Virus record (IMG/VR): IMGVR_UViG_3300044682_000032
Location: 1 to 47,030 of that record
Direction: 5' to 3' (one strand)
Source of the DNA: a virus
Length of the DNA stretch: 47,030 nucleotides
Shown here: positions 18,645 through 26,951 of the stretch, piece after piece
How positions within the stretch are numbered: position 1 is the stretch's first letter
Layout: the number at the start of each line of letters is the position of its first letter
The notes under the pieces: generated by a model
Database searches by the model: none
Seen by the model: only the letters and a program-made list of their open reading frames with translations
Told to the model about the DNA's origin: nothing
Made by a program: the position numbers and the translations under genes

Positions 18645-18666
18645 GGCACCATAGAGAGGCGATGCA

Positions 18667-19143
18667 GTGGCCAGAGGGCGACCCAGGGTTCCGCTTGAGC
18701 GAATGCAGGCACGCTCCCCCGATGGCAAGACGCCCGGAAAGCGAAATCTACCGGCGAAGGTTTCGCTTCAGGTTGACCGAACCGTCCCTGAGACGCCTTC
18801 TGAAATCACTGGCCGGGGCTTTATCGAGTGGGAGAAGCTTTGGCAGGCCGGATGGTGGCTTCAGCGCGAGCAGGACTACCCATGGATCGAAATGATTTGC
18901 CATGCGTACATGGACATCGAAACATGGCGGGAACGTGTAGCCGAGGACGGTCTTGTTGTCACTGGCTACGCGGGCCAGGTGGTGGCGCACCCCCTCATTG
19001 CGGAGATTCGCAAGGCCGAGGCAACTATTCAGAAGTGCCTGCAGGTGCTGGGTTTCTCGCCAACTGACCGAGCCAAGCTTGCCATAAACCAGAGAAAGGC
19101 CATGAGCGCGCTCGAAGAGATGATTACCGCCTCTCAGGACTGA
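18667..19143 (+). CDS. Terminase small subunit, P27-like
   Basis: 158 residues from a GTG at 18667 with GAGAGGCG upstream. Basic start MARGRPRVPLERM, then ITGRGFIEWEKLWQAG...DYPWIEMICHAYMD, GYAGQVVAHPLIAEIRKAEATIQKCLQVLGFSPTDRAKL (shown by VVAHPLIAEIRKAE and LGFSPTDRAKL). The hPxxxxxr..e.....l...LGL.P..R pattern is that of P27-family small terminases. It recognises the packaging site and hands DNA to TerL; the GTTAC-box region just upstream is a natural candidate target. Confidence 0.85.
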   Translation: MARGRPRVPLERMQARSPDGKTPGKRNLPAKVSLQVDRTVPETPSEITGRGFIEWEKLWQAGWWLQREQDYPWIEMICHAYMDIETWRERVAEDGLVVTGYAGQVVAHPLIAEIRKAEATIQKCLQVLGFSPTDRAKLAINQRKAMSALEEMITASQD

Positions 19144-19181
19144 GTGGTAGCTAACCGCATGCTAACCTTAAAGGAGGGTTA

Positions 19182-19508
19182 ATGATCGAGCGACTACTGG
19201 GCGCGTTTAACCGCTGGTTCGCTTCGGCCGCTGGCGTTCTCCAAACCTTCCTGATGGTTACTGCCATAGTGGTCTGGGAGCGCTTCTACCCTCACGCTGA
19301 CGAGCATGGCTTCTGGCTTCTGTATTGGCTCACGGTCTATTCCGCCGTCACTCAGCCCGCGCTGGCCTATATTGCCCGCAAGAGTGGCGATGATCAGGGT
19401 GCAACTGGTGCCCGGCAAGAAGAAATCCTTCATCATGTTGAGGCTATCCTTTCGCACGTAAGGGACTCGCCCCCTGACCAGGAAGCCCAAGACAGCGATG
19501 ACAGTTGA
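19182..19508 (+). CDS. Membrane protein between TerS and TerL
   Basis: 108 residues, ATG at 19182 behind AAGGAGG. Two membrane segments, VLQTFLMVTAIVVWERF (~19-35) and FWLLYWLTVYSAVTQPALAYIA (~44-65), then a charged cytoplasmic tail. A TGGTAGC box at 19145-19151 lies upstream but the -10 there is weak. Two-segment proteins of this size can be holins; no direct evidence. Confidence 0.7.
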   Translation: MIERLLGAFNRWFASAAGVLQTFLMVTAIVVWERFYPHADEHGFWLLYWLTVYSAVTQPALAYIARKSGDDQGATGARQEEILHHVEAILSHVRDSPPDQEAQDSDDS

Positions 19509-19782
19509 GTCGATTGGCCTGGTCCTCATTCCGGTCACGCTCTTTGTGTTTGGCGCGGTAGTGGCAGGCGTCCGTGGGGCAATCCGCTTCGCTCAGTACA
19601 TGGTTCGCTCAGAGGAGGCGCAACAGCGCACGGCGGACCTTCTGGAGGAGATTGCCGGGCGACTCGGCAAGGCCGAGATGCGCCTAGGTGATCACGATAA
19701 GCAGTTGGCGGTAATCCAATGGGAGATCGATCGCCGGAACGGGCGGGGTAATGCGGGACGCACGGCGATCGAGCCCAGTTAG
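19498..19782 (+). CDS. Single-pass membrane protein with coiled coil
   Basis: 94 residues; overlaps the previous gene. Membrane segment SIGLVLIPVTLFVFGAVVAGV (~5-25), then a long helix RSEEAQQRTADLLEEIAGRL with heptad character. N-in or N-out topology cannot be decided. A lysis (spanin- or holin-like) or virion role is possible. Confidence 0.65.
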   Translation: MTVESIGLVLIPVTLFVFGAVVAGVRGAIRFAQYMVRSEEAQQRTADLLEEIAGRLGKAEMRLGDHDKQLAVIQWEIDRRNGRGNAGRTAIEPS

Positions 19783-20074
19783 TATCGCGGTAGTTGCCTC
19801 ACTGGTGGTTGTCGCGTTCGTGCTTTTTACCGCTGCGGGCCTGGGTGTCGAGGGCTACCTTCAGTGGCATAACCAGGAAACGCAGTCATCGCAGACAAAG
19901 CAGCAATCTGAACAAGAGCTGCAGGGAATCTGCCACACACTTGGCGCGATTGCCGCACTGAAGCCACCCGCGGGAAATGGCAGCGAGAATCCCTCCCGTG
20001 AATATGAGCAGCGATTCCATGCAGTCATAGACCAATTGAGGCCCGACCTAGGATGCACGCCCGCCCGCTCATAG
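19751..20074 (+). CDS. Single-pass membrane protein, spanin-like layout
   Basis: 107 residues; overlaps both neighbours. N-terminal membrane anchor VSIAVVASLVVVAFVLFTAAG (~9-29), then a hydrophilic part with Gln-rich helix and two Cys (QGICHTLG, DLGCTP). The small anchored helix pattern appears in actinophages at this position. No recognised function. Confidence 0.65.
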   Translation: MRDARRSSPVSIAVVASLVVVAFVLFTAAGLGVEGYLQWHNQETQSSQTKQQSEQELQGICHTLGAIAALKPPAGNGSENPSREYEQRFHAVIDQLRPDLGCTPARS

Positions 20075-21579
20075 AGACGCCGGTACCTCAGGCTGACATA
20101 GAGCGCGGTGACGGAATCCGCGTCTGCCAATTCACCGAAAACTTTTGCCACCTGACCAAGGATGGCGTTGCTGCCAGGGCAGGCGAGGCGATCGAGCTTC
20201 GGCCTTGGCAATCGGAACTAACCGGCAAGGTCTACGCGAGGCGCCCTGACGGGCGCCGACGTCATCGTGAAGCGCTGGTTGGCCTTCCACGGAAGAACTC
20301 CAAGAGCGCTCAGGGTTCTTCGTTTGCGCTCCACGGCCTTCTGTTCTCCGGGCAGGGTGCCGAGGTTTACTCCTGCGCCGCGGACAAGGACCAGGCGAAA
20401 ATCGTCTTCGGTGTCGCCAAGCGCATGGTCGAGATGTCCGACGAGCTGTCGAGTCTCATTGTCTGCTATCGGGACGTGCTAGAGGTTCCCTCTACTGGCT
20501 CAATTTACAAGGCCCTGTCTAGTGAGGCGTTCAGCAAGGAAGGGCTCAACCCGAGCGCTGTCATCTACGACGAACTGCACGCCGCGCCCAATGACGAGCT
20601 TTACCAGGTCATGTCTCTTGGTTCTGGTACTCGCCGCGATCCCCTGCTCATCGCAATTACGACTGCAGGCGTTAAGTACGACATCACCGGTCAGGATTCG
20701 ATCTGTTACCGCCGCTATCAGTACGGCTGCAAGATAGCTGCAGGCGAAATAGATGACCCCTTCTTTTTTATGTGCTGGTACGGCGCCACAAAGGGTGCCG
20801 ACCACCGTGATCCAAGCGTCTGGGAAGCAGCTAACCCCGCATATGGGGACTTCCTGGACCCTGACGACTTCCGTGCGGCACTTGGCCGCGTCACTGAGAA
20901 CGACTTCCGGACCAAGCGGCTCAATCAGTGGGTCGATTCGGTTCAGGCATGGCTGCCCGATGGGGCCTGGAGGGCATGCCGTACCGATGCTGAGCTTGTT
21001 GCGCCAGCTCGGGGTGTGGTTCTGGGCTTTGACGGCTCTAAGAACGGCGACAGTACAGCCCTGGTAGCCGTATCGGTGTCTCCTGACCCGTGGGTCAGGG
21101 TAATCGGATGCTGGGAAAAGCCGCAGGGTCGCGAAGAGTGGCGAGTGCCGCGGGCAGAGGTCAAGGACGCGATCCGGGCAGCCTGCCGCGAGTACAGGGT
21201 TCGCGAGATCGCGGCCGACCGCTACGAGTGGCTAGATGCGCTCGAAGAACTGGAGGCTGAAGGCCTCCCGGTAGTTGAGTTCCCGCAGACACTGCAGCGC
21301 ATGGCGCCCGCTACCCAGCGATTTTACGAAGCCGTAGCCAACCAGCGCATACGCCACAACGGCGATCCGCGCATGGCACGGCATCTCTCTAACGCTCAAC
21401 TCAAGGTGGACTCACGTGGGGCACGTCTCCAGAAGGACGCTCGCAACTCTCCGCGAAAGATTGACCTCGCAGTTGCGTCCGTCATGGCTCTTGAGCGTGC
21501 GGACTACTGGCTCAATGATTCAGAGGGTCCTGAGTACATCGATGGCGTGCCTGTCGAAGACGTCCGTTTCGTTTGGTAG
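20053..21579 (+). CDS. Terminase large subunit
   Basis: 508 residues. ATPase: adenine-side RPWQ (~50), Walker A-like GLPRKNSKS at 78-86, Walker B VIYDELH at 170-176, coupling motif ITTAG (~202-206). Nuclease: GFDGSKNGDSTA with Asp327, then IAADRYEW (~397) and a C-terminal DLAVASVMALERA helix with the last acidic residue. This is the HK97-like TerL type. It cuts concatemers and pumps DNA into the prohead. Confidence 0.92.
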   Translation: MHARPLIETPVPQADIERGDGIRVCQFTENFCHLTKDGVAARAGEAIELRPWQSELTGKVYARRPDGRRRHREALVGLPRKNSKSAQGSSFALHGLLFSGQGAEVYSCAADKDQAKIVFGVAKRMVEMSDELSSLIVCYRDVLEVPSTGSIYKALSSEAFSKEGLNPSAVIYDELHAAPNDELYQVMSLGSGTRRDPLLIAITTAGVKYDITGQDSICYRRYQYGCKIAAGEIDDPFFFMCWYGATKGADHRDPSVWEAANPAYGDFLDPDDFRAALGRVTENDFRTKRLNQWVDSVQAWLPDGAWRACRTDAELVAPARGVVLGFDGSKNGDSTALVAVSVSPDPWVRVIGCWEKPQGREEWRVPRAEVKDAIRAACREYRVREIAADRYEWLDALEELEAEGLPVVEFPQTLQRMAPATQRFYEAVANQRIRHNGDPRMARHLSNAQLKVDSRGARLQKDARNSPRKIDLAVASVMALERADYWLNDSEGPEYIDGVPVEDVRFVW

Positions 21580-21718
21580 CAAGCGCACCAACCGCGTCCT
21601 GGTTGGCCAGCTTGCCCTTGCGGCTATCGCGTGGCGCGGTCTGGCTGACTGGTCCTTTCCTGGTGCCCTGGTGGCGCTCGGTGTTCTGGGCATAGCAGTC
21701 CTGGAGGTCCGCGGGTGA
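21542..21718 (+). CDS. Small membrane protein
   Basis: 58 residues from the ATG at 21542, overlapping the TerL end by 38 bases and the portal start by four. Basic start, then two weak hydrophobic stretches (LVGQLALAAIAW, FPGALVALGVLGIAVLEV). The only in-frame start is this ATG. No family recognised. Confidence 0.5.
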   Translation: MACLSKTSVSFGSKRTNRVLVGQLALAAIAWRGLADWSFPGALVALGVLGIAVLEVRG

Positions 21719-23019
21719 GCCTTCTCTACCGCCCCCAGGAGTGGCGCCCACCGGTCACTGAGAAACGGGCGGTAGTCACGACCGGTTCCCCTACCTACAA
21801 CCCGTTCGACAACCCTGCAGTACCGCTCCAGTCGGTGGGATTCGATAGCGTCTTCGGTCAGAATAACACCGATGCTGGCGAGTCCGTTACCCCGGACACT
21901 GCCGCTGGCGTTGCCACCTTCTACCGCTGTCTTTTCCTGCTTAGCTCCGTGGTTGCCAGTTGCCCGATCGAAGTCTTCCATAAAAGAGATCATGAGCTGG
22001 TAGACAACCCACTATTTGACTCGGCCAACGAGGGGATGACCTACACCCAGTTTGAGCTATGGCAACTGGTGATGGTCTACCGCCTTGTGTGGGGTAACTC
22101 GTTCGTCTTCAAGAAGCGCGATGGTATGGAACGCATCGTGGACCTGAAGCCGATTCACCCGGAGCTGGTAACGGTCAAGCCGGGACCCGGCGGTCACAAG
22201 ATTTTCGTCGTCAAGCACATAAAGGAAGATGGCTCGATAGACGATAACCGCAAGCCGCAAATGTTCACGGACCTGGAGATTATGCATGTTCCCGGTCTCG
22301 GGTTCGACGGTCTTCAGGGCTTTCCCGTAGTTGCGCTCATGGCGCAGACGCTAGGAACGAGTATCGCAGCCGACCGCTTGGCCGCGCGCTTCTATAGCCG
22401 GGGCTCGCAGCTAGGCGGCATCATCAAGGTCAAGGCACCGCTACGTTCCCAGACGCAAGCGGAGGGCATCAAAGCGCGGTGGATGCAGAACAATGCTGGC
22501 GTTGCTCACGCAGGCGATGTGGCAGTCCTAGACGCGGAGACAGATTTTCAGACGGTAACCATCCCCCCCGAGCAGCTCCAGTTTCTCGAAAGCCGACGCT
22601 GGCAGACAACTGAAATCGCCCGCTGGTTCGGTGTCCCCCCCCACCTGGTTGGCGACGTGGAGCGCTCTACGTCCTGGGGGAGTGGCATCGAGCAGCAGAA
22701 CATAGGGCTTAACAGCTACACCCTGGATGGGCATGTTGTCCCGCTTGAGCAGCGGATTACCCGCGAGGTTGTGCAGACCCGCGGGCATTTCGCCAAGTTT
22801 AATCTTGACTCTCTGATGCGTGGCAGCACTGCCGAGCGCTATCAATCGCTTCAGACTGCCGTTGGCGGCCCATGGATGAGCGTTGATGAAGCACGTATCT
22901 CCGAGGGCCGGAAGCCAAAGGGTGGGAAGTACGACGAAATTCTGCCGCCGCAGGGGATTGGACCGGACGGCGCCGAAGAGAATGGCCCCGGGGCAGGGCC
23001 TTCAGCCAAGGAAGATTGA
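21715..23019 (+). CDS. Portal protein, HK97 family
   Basis: 434 residues, GTG start. Family features: TPDTAAGVATFYRCLFLLSSVVA (~58-80), QFELWQLVMVYRLVWGNSFVF (~112-132), DLKPIHPELV, GIKVK-like GGIIKVKAP (~235), RWQTTEIARWFGVPPHLVGD (~295-314) and QQNIGLNSYTLDGHVVPLEQ (~327). Forms the dodecameric ring at the head vertex. Confidence 0.92.
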   Translation: MSLLYRPQEWRPPVTEKRAVVTTGSPTYNPFDNPAVPLQSVGFDSVFGQNNTDAGESVTPDTAAGVATFYRCLFLLSSVVASCPIEVFHKRDHELVDNPLFDSANEGMTYTQFELWQLVMVYRLVWGNSFVFKKRDGMERIVDLKPIHPELVTVKPGPGGHKIFVVKHIKEDGSIDDNRKPQMFTDLEIMHVPGLGFDGLQGFPVVALMAQTLGTSIAADRLAARFYSRGSQLGGIIKVKAPLRSQTQAEGIKARWMQNNAGVAHAGDVAVLDAETDFQTVTIPPEQLQFLESRRWQTTEIARWFGVPPHLVGDVERSTSWGSGIEQQNIGLNSYTLDGHVVPLEQRITREVVQTRGHFAKFNLDSLMRGSTAERYQSLQTAVGGPWMSVDEARISEGRKPKGGKYDEILPPQGIGPDGAEENGPGAGPSAKED

Positions 23020-23393
23020 TGTCTGCTGACATTACCTTTGAAACGACCGTCCTGCCTGATGCGTATCCCTATGTGCCCTACGAGGCGAGCATAGCTATCA
23101 GTGGGGCCGCTTCCGTGATTAGTGCGGGCAGTAAGGCTACCGGCACATTCCCGCCCGGCCTGGCAATTGCCTCGGACCATGTGCGCATCACTGGAACCGT
23201 CGCGGGTGTCCAGGCAGCGCTCCCGAAGGTTTACACCTTCACTCTCAGTCTTACCGACACTGCAGGCGCCGTGACTTCCGGAACCTACACCATCACGGTT
23301 CGGGAACCCCAGGCGGGTGCAGCCAAGGCGGGTGGCGTTCAGGCGTTGCCCGTTCAGTCGCAAATGTGCGCAATGTGGCCGGGGCAGTTCTGA
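23019..23393 (+). CDS. Ig-like (He_PIG-type) domain protein
   Basis: 124 residues from the ATG at 23019, sharing a base with the portal stop. Matches the putative-Ig pattern: LPDAYPYVPYEASIAISGAA, GTFPPGLAIASDHVRITGT, YTFTLSLTDTAGAVTSGTYTITV. Two similar Ig domains are in the minor tail protein at 33304. Between portal and protease it could decorate the capsid or portal; Ig domains on virions often bind cell-surface sugars. Confidence 0.75.
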   Translation: MSADITFETTVLPDAYPYVPYEASIAISGAASVISAGSKATGTFPPGLAIASDHVRITGTVAGVQAALPKVYTFTLSLTDTAGAVTSGTYTITVREPQAGAAKAGGVQALPVQSQMCAMWPGQF

Positions 23394-24466
23394 TGGAGTA
23401 TCGCGAGTTCCGGGGAGAAAAGCCTGGAGAGAAGGACGGCAAGCTTTACGGCGTGGCCGCTCCCTTCAGCAGCGAAACGACCATTGGGGACGTGGAGCAC
23501 GGTGGCTGGCGGGAAGAGGTTGCCCCCGGCGCCTTCAAGAAGACCATCAGCGAAGGCCACACGATCATTCTCTGCGACCATCGCATGGACCAGCCCCTAG
23601 CCCGCACCGACGCCGGAACCCTGACCCTTCGCGAGACAGCCCGCGGTCTGGAGTTCGAGGCCAATCCGGTTGACACGTCCTACTCCCGTGACCTTCAGGC
23701 CAACATCAGGGCCGGGAACAAGGGGGGCATGTCTATTGGATTTGAGCCCATCAAGGACGACTGGTATGACGACCAGGGCAAGCCTTCCGACCGTTTCTGT
23801 GGTAGCAGGCGCGTGCTCAGAGAGGTTCGCCTGCCCGAGATATCCGTCGTGACCAATCCGGCCTACAGGGACACGAGCGTGTCAGCGCGGGACGAACTGC
23901 TCGCAGCGCGCGAGGAGCGCGCGGGCGACGTGGACACCGCGACCCGGAAGAGGCTTGCGGCCAAGGGGCATGCCCTGCCGGACGGCTCCTATCCGATTCC
24001 CGATAAGTCACACCTGCATGCCGCAGCCGTACTCGCTGCCTCTAAGCACGGGGACTACAAGGCGGCCAAGAGGCTCATTCGCAAGCGCGCCGCCGCACTG
24101 GGGGTGGATGTAAATACCCTTCCCGGCTTCGGGGGCAAGAACCGGAGTGCCGGTTCAGGCAAGGAAATCCGAATCAAGAAGAGCAGTGCGAAGCGGGTAC
24201 TTCAGTCCCACGCAGAGCTTAAGGCGGCACTTGAAGAGTTTGGCAAGTGTGACGTAAGCAAGCTTCCCCCCGAGGCACAGGCAGCGCTGGCCATGGTTTC
24301 CAGCGCCAAAGAGCACGTGGGCCACATTGCCCACAAGGAAAAGCTGGACGGGAAGTCTCTTACCCGTTCCAAGGAGCCGGATACCTCCACTCCTGACGAG
24401 CAGGACGATCTAGCACTTCGCATGGGTATGCGGAGCCGTGAAATCGAAATGCTTCTTGAGGCATAA
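23393..24466 (+). CDS. Prohead protease with C-terminal extension
   Basis: 357 residues from the ATG at 23393 (TGATG). Residues ~1-170 are an HK97-type (U35) protease: LYGVAAPFSSETTI, APGAFKKTI, ILCDHRMDQPLART (His) and LPEISVVTNPAYRDT (Ser region). Residues ~185-240 add the KRLAAKGHALPDGSYPIPDK...AKRLIRKRAAALGV module seen fused to many actinophage head proteins. The remaining ~110 residues are helical, perhaps a scaffold function. It cleaves the capsid N-terminal delta domain. Confidence 0.88.
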   Translation: MEYREFRGEKPGEKDGKLYGVAAPFSSETTIGDVEHGGWREEVAPGAFKKTISEGHTIILCDHRMDQPLARTDAGTLTLRETARGLEFEANPVDTSYSRDLQANIRAGNKGGMSIGFEPIKDDWYDDQGKPSDRFCGSRRVLREVRLPEISVVTNPAYRDTSVSARDELLAAREERAGDVDTATRKRLAAKGHALPDGSYPIPDKSHLHAAAVLAASKHGDYKAAKRLIRKRAAALGVDVNTLPGFGGKNRSAGSGKEIRIKKSSAKRVLQSHAELKAALEEFGKCDVSKLPPEAQAALAMVSSAKEHVGHIAHKEKLDGKSLTRSKEPDTSTPDEQDDLALRMGMRSREIEMLLEA

Positions 24467-24482
24467 GTCAATTTGCAACCAG
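24467..24482 (+). promoter_or_regulatory. Leader element GTCAATTTGCAACCAG before the capsid gene
   Basis: One change from sites 2 and 3. It begins right behind the protease stop and precedes GTGGAGGA and the ATG of the capsid gene, in the same orientation to its gene as the minus-strand copies. No promoter is evident here, so a role in the mRNA is more likely than one in initiation. Confidence 0.6.
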
Positions 24483-24501
24483 ATAGTGGAGGAATACAGT
24501 T

Positions 24502-25983
24502 ATGGCTACTGGCCTGACTGAGCGCGAGCGAGAGCTTCGCGAGCAAGTAAAGACCCTGTACGAAGCCAATCTCCCCCTGATTGAGAAGGTTGGCCGTGGT
24601 GAGGGCCTGACTGCCGAAGAGCGGACCGCCTACGACCAGCGGGATCAAGACCTGGTCAAGGCGCGTGACGAACTCAAGCTTGTCGTGCGAATGCGGGACA
24701 CCAAGAGCCTTGAGGCCGAGACTCGCGAAGAGCCAGACTCCCGCGGCGCCCGGGGAGACGAGAAGGTGGAGACCGAGGTTCGCGAGATGGCCGCGTTCTC
24801 GAAGTGGTTCATCGGCGGCGAAGCCGCACTTACGCCTGAAGATCGCGGCCTTCTGGTTCCCCAGGCCCGGGGCGAATCGCTGGAACTGGCAAACCAGTTC
24901 CGGGGACGCTTCCTGGTTGAGCAGCGTACCGGTCCCGCTGGCGACACTGCCCCTATGCAGGATTCGCCCCTAGCGGTCTCGATCACTGGTGGTTCTGCTG
25001 GTGGCTACATGGTCCCCGCGGCCTTCTGGCAGAACCTCCAGATTGCCATGAAGGCATTCGGTGGCCTGTATCCGCACTTCAGGCAGGTGGACACGGACAC
25101 TGGTGCCCCGATGTCATGGCCGACCACCAACCCAACCAGCCTGGTCGCCCAGCTCCTGACTGAAAACACTCAGGTGACCCCGCAGGACGTGTCCTTTGGG
25201 CTCGGGCAGCTCCTGTCGTACACCTTCGTTGCTGGGCCGTTCCTGGCATCGATTCAGTTGCTGAACGACTCGGCATTCAGCGTTGATGGCTTCGTGCGCG
25301 AGCGCATCTCCGAGGCGATCGGCCGTGCGCAGGCTGCCTACGCGTGGACCGGTACCGGCTCGTCTCAGCCCCTGGGCCTGAGTACCGCGCTGGTCGCAGC
25401 CGGCGCGGTGTCCGGGCAGAGCGGTGGCGTCCTGGTGGAGGGTGCGGCTATCCCCGTGACCACCTTCGGGAACGTTGCGACTCCGCTGACCTCGGAATCG
25501 GTTGCCGGGGCCATGTCCTTCCAGACGGTCTACAACCTGATCGGTGCTATCGACCCCGCTTACCGCGGTGTTGCCAACGCAGGGCCATCCGTGACCCCCG
25601 GGAATCCGGCTTGGTACATGAACGACGCAACCCTTCAGGCCGAGCGCAAGGTGACTGACCAGATGGGCCGCCCATTGATCCAGCAGAGCGTGAATATGGG
25701 TGGCAACACTCTCGGTGAGACGCTCGGTGGCTATCCGGTTGTCATTGACAACAACGCTCCGTCGATTGCGGGCAACTCTAGCCCGACCGTTGCCGAAGCG
25801 TCCGGGCCTGTCTTTGGTTCCCTTCATCACGCGATGGTCGCACGCAATGTGCGTCAGGTCGGCGTCATGAGGCTGAACGAGAGGTATGCCGACTACCTGG
25901 CCGTTGCGTGGCTTGGCTATATGCGTTACGACATTCGATCGAACGACATGCGAGCCGTTGTTCAGGCGTCTTACCACTCCTGA
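24502..25983 (+). CDS. Major capsid protein, HK97 fold
   Basis: 493 residues, strong GGAGGA upstream. N-terminal ~100-150 residues form the charged helical delta domain (EEANL-like YEANLPLIEKVGRGEGLTAEE, DQDLVKARDELK). Then the capsid body: GGSAGGYMVPAAFWQNLQ (~168-185), LLSYTFVAGPFLASIQLLNDSAF (~240), the P-loop-like region FQTVYNLIGAIDPAYR, WYMNDATLQAERKV (~390), LGGYPVVIDNNAP (~415), and FGSLHHAMVARNV...LNERYADYLAVAWLGYMRYD at the end. Classic HK97-type layout. Confidence 0.92.
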   Translation: MATGLTERERELREQVKTLYEANLPLIEKVGRGEGLTAEERTAYDQRDQDLVKARDELKLVVRMRDTKSLEAETREEPDSRGARGDEKVETEVREMAAFSKWFIGGEAALTPEDRGLLVPQARGESLELANQFRGRFLVEQRTGPAGDTAPMQDSPLAVSITGGSAGGYMVPAAFWQNLQIAMKAFGGLYPHFRQVDTDTGAPMSWPTTNPTSLVAQLLTENTQVTPQDVSFGLGQLLSYTFVAGPFLASIQLLNDSAFSVDGFVRERISEAIGRAQAAYAWTGTGSSQPLGLSTALVAAGAVSGQSGGVLVEGAAIPVTTFGNVATPLTSESVAGAMSFQTVYNLIGAIDPAYRGVANAGPSVTPGNPAWYMNDATLQAERKVTDQMGRPLIQQSVNMGGNTLGETLGGYPVVIDNNAPSIAGNSSPTVAEASGPVFGSLHHAMVARNVRQVGVMRLNERYADYLAVAWLGYMRYDIRSNDMRAVVQASYHS

Positions 25984-26069
25984 TCCAAGCTGGGGCGGCC
26001 CATGGCGGGCCTCACCTTGGGTCGCCCCTTCATCACCTTTTCCTTGAGGCATCCGGAGGCAAGAGGCAT

Positions 26070-26285
26070 ATGGCTGGCACACGTCAGTATCACTACTTCG
26101 TCATCAATCAGCTTGGGCAGTCCGCAGACCGTCGTGGCCCTTTCGAGAGCCGCGAGGCGGCTACCGAGTGGGCGGCCACACGCTATGGCTACCCCGCCTG
26201 GATTCTCTCTGCGGAGCCAGCTAACGACAAGGCTCGCACGCTTCGCGTGCTTGACAAGGACGGCAATCCCGTAACGGAGGGGTAA
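26070..26285 (+). CDS. Small hypothetical protein behind the capsid gene
   Basis: 71 residues from the ATG at 26070 (GGAGGCAAGAGG upstream). MAGTRQYHYFVINQLGQSADRRGPFESREAATEWA (ends shown: QYHYFVINQLG, FESREAATEWA) reads like the small phage proteins with one alpha/beta unit. Function unknown; position suggests a head protein. Confidence 0.65.
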   Translation: MAGTRQYHYFVINQLGQSADRRGPFESREAATEWAATRYGYPAWILSAEPANDKARTLRVLDKDGNPVTEG

Positions 26286-26942
26286 GTGACGAACATTGTC
26301 ACACTGGAGCAGGCAAAGACCTACCTCCAGATTCCCAATCCGTCATCTGCGTCGGAATGGGACACCGTGATTCAGTGGCTCATTAATGCCGCTGACCTGG
26401 TTATCCAGTACGAGTGTGACGACATTCTGCCAACGTTGTGGGACGAGCATTACGACGGGGGTAACTACTCGATCCATCTTCGCCACCGGCCAATCCTCTC
26501 CGTCGAGAACGTAGAGGAAGGCTGGGGGTGGATCAATTACGAACTCGACTTCGCTGAGGTCAACTCCCCGGCGCCCACTACGTCAATGTTCGCCTACTCG
26601 ATCGACAGTCACTCCAATGCCGAGATAAGTCGCCGCTCCGCGGGCAACGTTCAAATCCCCTTCATGGTGGGCGACAACAATATCCACGTCGTCTACCGAA
26701 CCGGCGAGCAGGAAGTACCCGGCAATGTATTTCTTGCCGAACTGGAGCTAGTTTCTCACTGGTTCCAGAACTCACAGCTTCGTGCGGTAGCGCTTGCGGG
26801 TGCCAATGTGGGATACGACGCGGTTGCGGGGCAGGCCTTTACCCGCGATACGGAGACTGGTGTTCAGAACGTGAACATAGGCGTTCCGTACCGGATTCTA
26901 GAGATGATCAAATCTCATCGGCATGGCCCCTTCTTCGCTTAA
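26286..26942 (+). CDS. Head-tail connector protein
   Basis: 218 residues, GTG behind GGAGGGG. Starts VTLEQAKTYLQIPNPSSASEWDTVIQWLINAADLVIQYE (ends shown: VTLEQAKTYLQI, LINAADLVIQYE), the helical start of the gp6/gp15-like adaptor family; the middle is beta-rich and the end helical (YRILEMIKSHRH). It would sit below the portal and link head and tail. Confidence 0.75.
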   Translation: MTNIVTLEQAKTYLQIPNPSSASEWDTVIQWLINAADLVIQYECDDILPTLWDEHYDGGNYSIHLRHRPILSVENVEEGWGWINYELDFAEVNSPAPTTSMFAYSIDSHSNAEISRRSAGNVQIPFMVGDNNIHVVYRTGEQEVPGNVFLAELELVSHWFQNSQLRAVALAGANVGYDAVAGQAFTRDTETGVQNVNIGVPYRILEMIKSHRHGPFFA

Positions 26943-26951
26943 GGCAATCCC

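Larger units (their letters stand above)
18250..18666. other. GTTAC/GTTAG-box region with AT-rich stretch (ori, partition or cos candidate)
   Basis: No gene seen. About 15 GTTAC/GTTAG boxes occur between 18258 and 18642 in both orientations. Three iteron-like units GTTAGCAAGG(C/G)TAA lie at 18372, 18416 and 18437, with an inverted GTTAGC at 18393-18398, so sites recur roughly every 21-23 bp. An AT-rich part (~18540-18625) has the inverted repeat CGCGTAA/TTACGCG (18538-18544 with 18557-18563) and the palindrome CGCAAATTTGCG (18610-18621). Iterons plus AT-rich DNA is typical of origins, and repeats ahead of TerS are typical of a cos terminase-binding site. Confidence 0.65.

Noticed and set aside
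25114-26082. 322-codon minus-strand frame opposite the capsid gene
   Set aside because: Antisense to a clear HK97 capsid; His/Gly/Arg-rich composition typical of a shadow frame.
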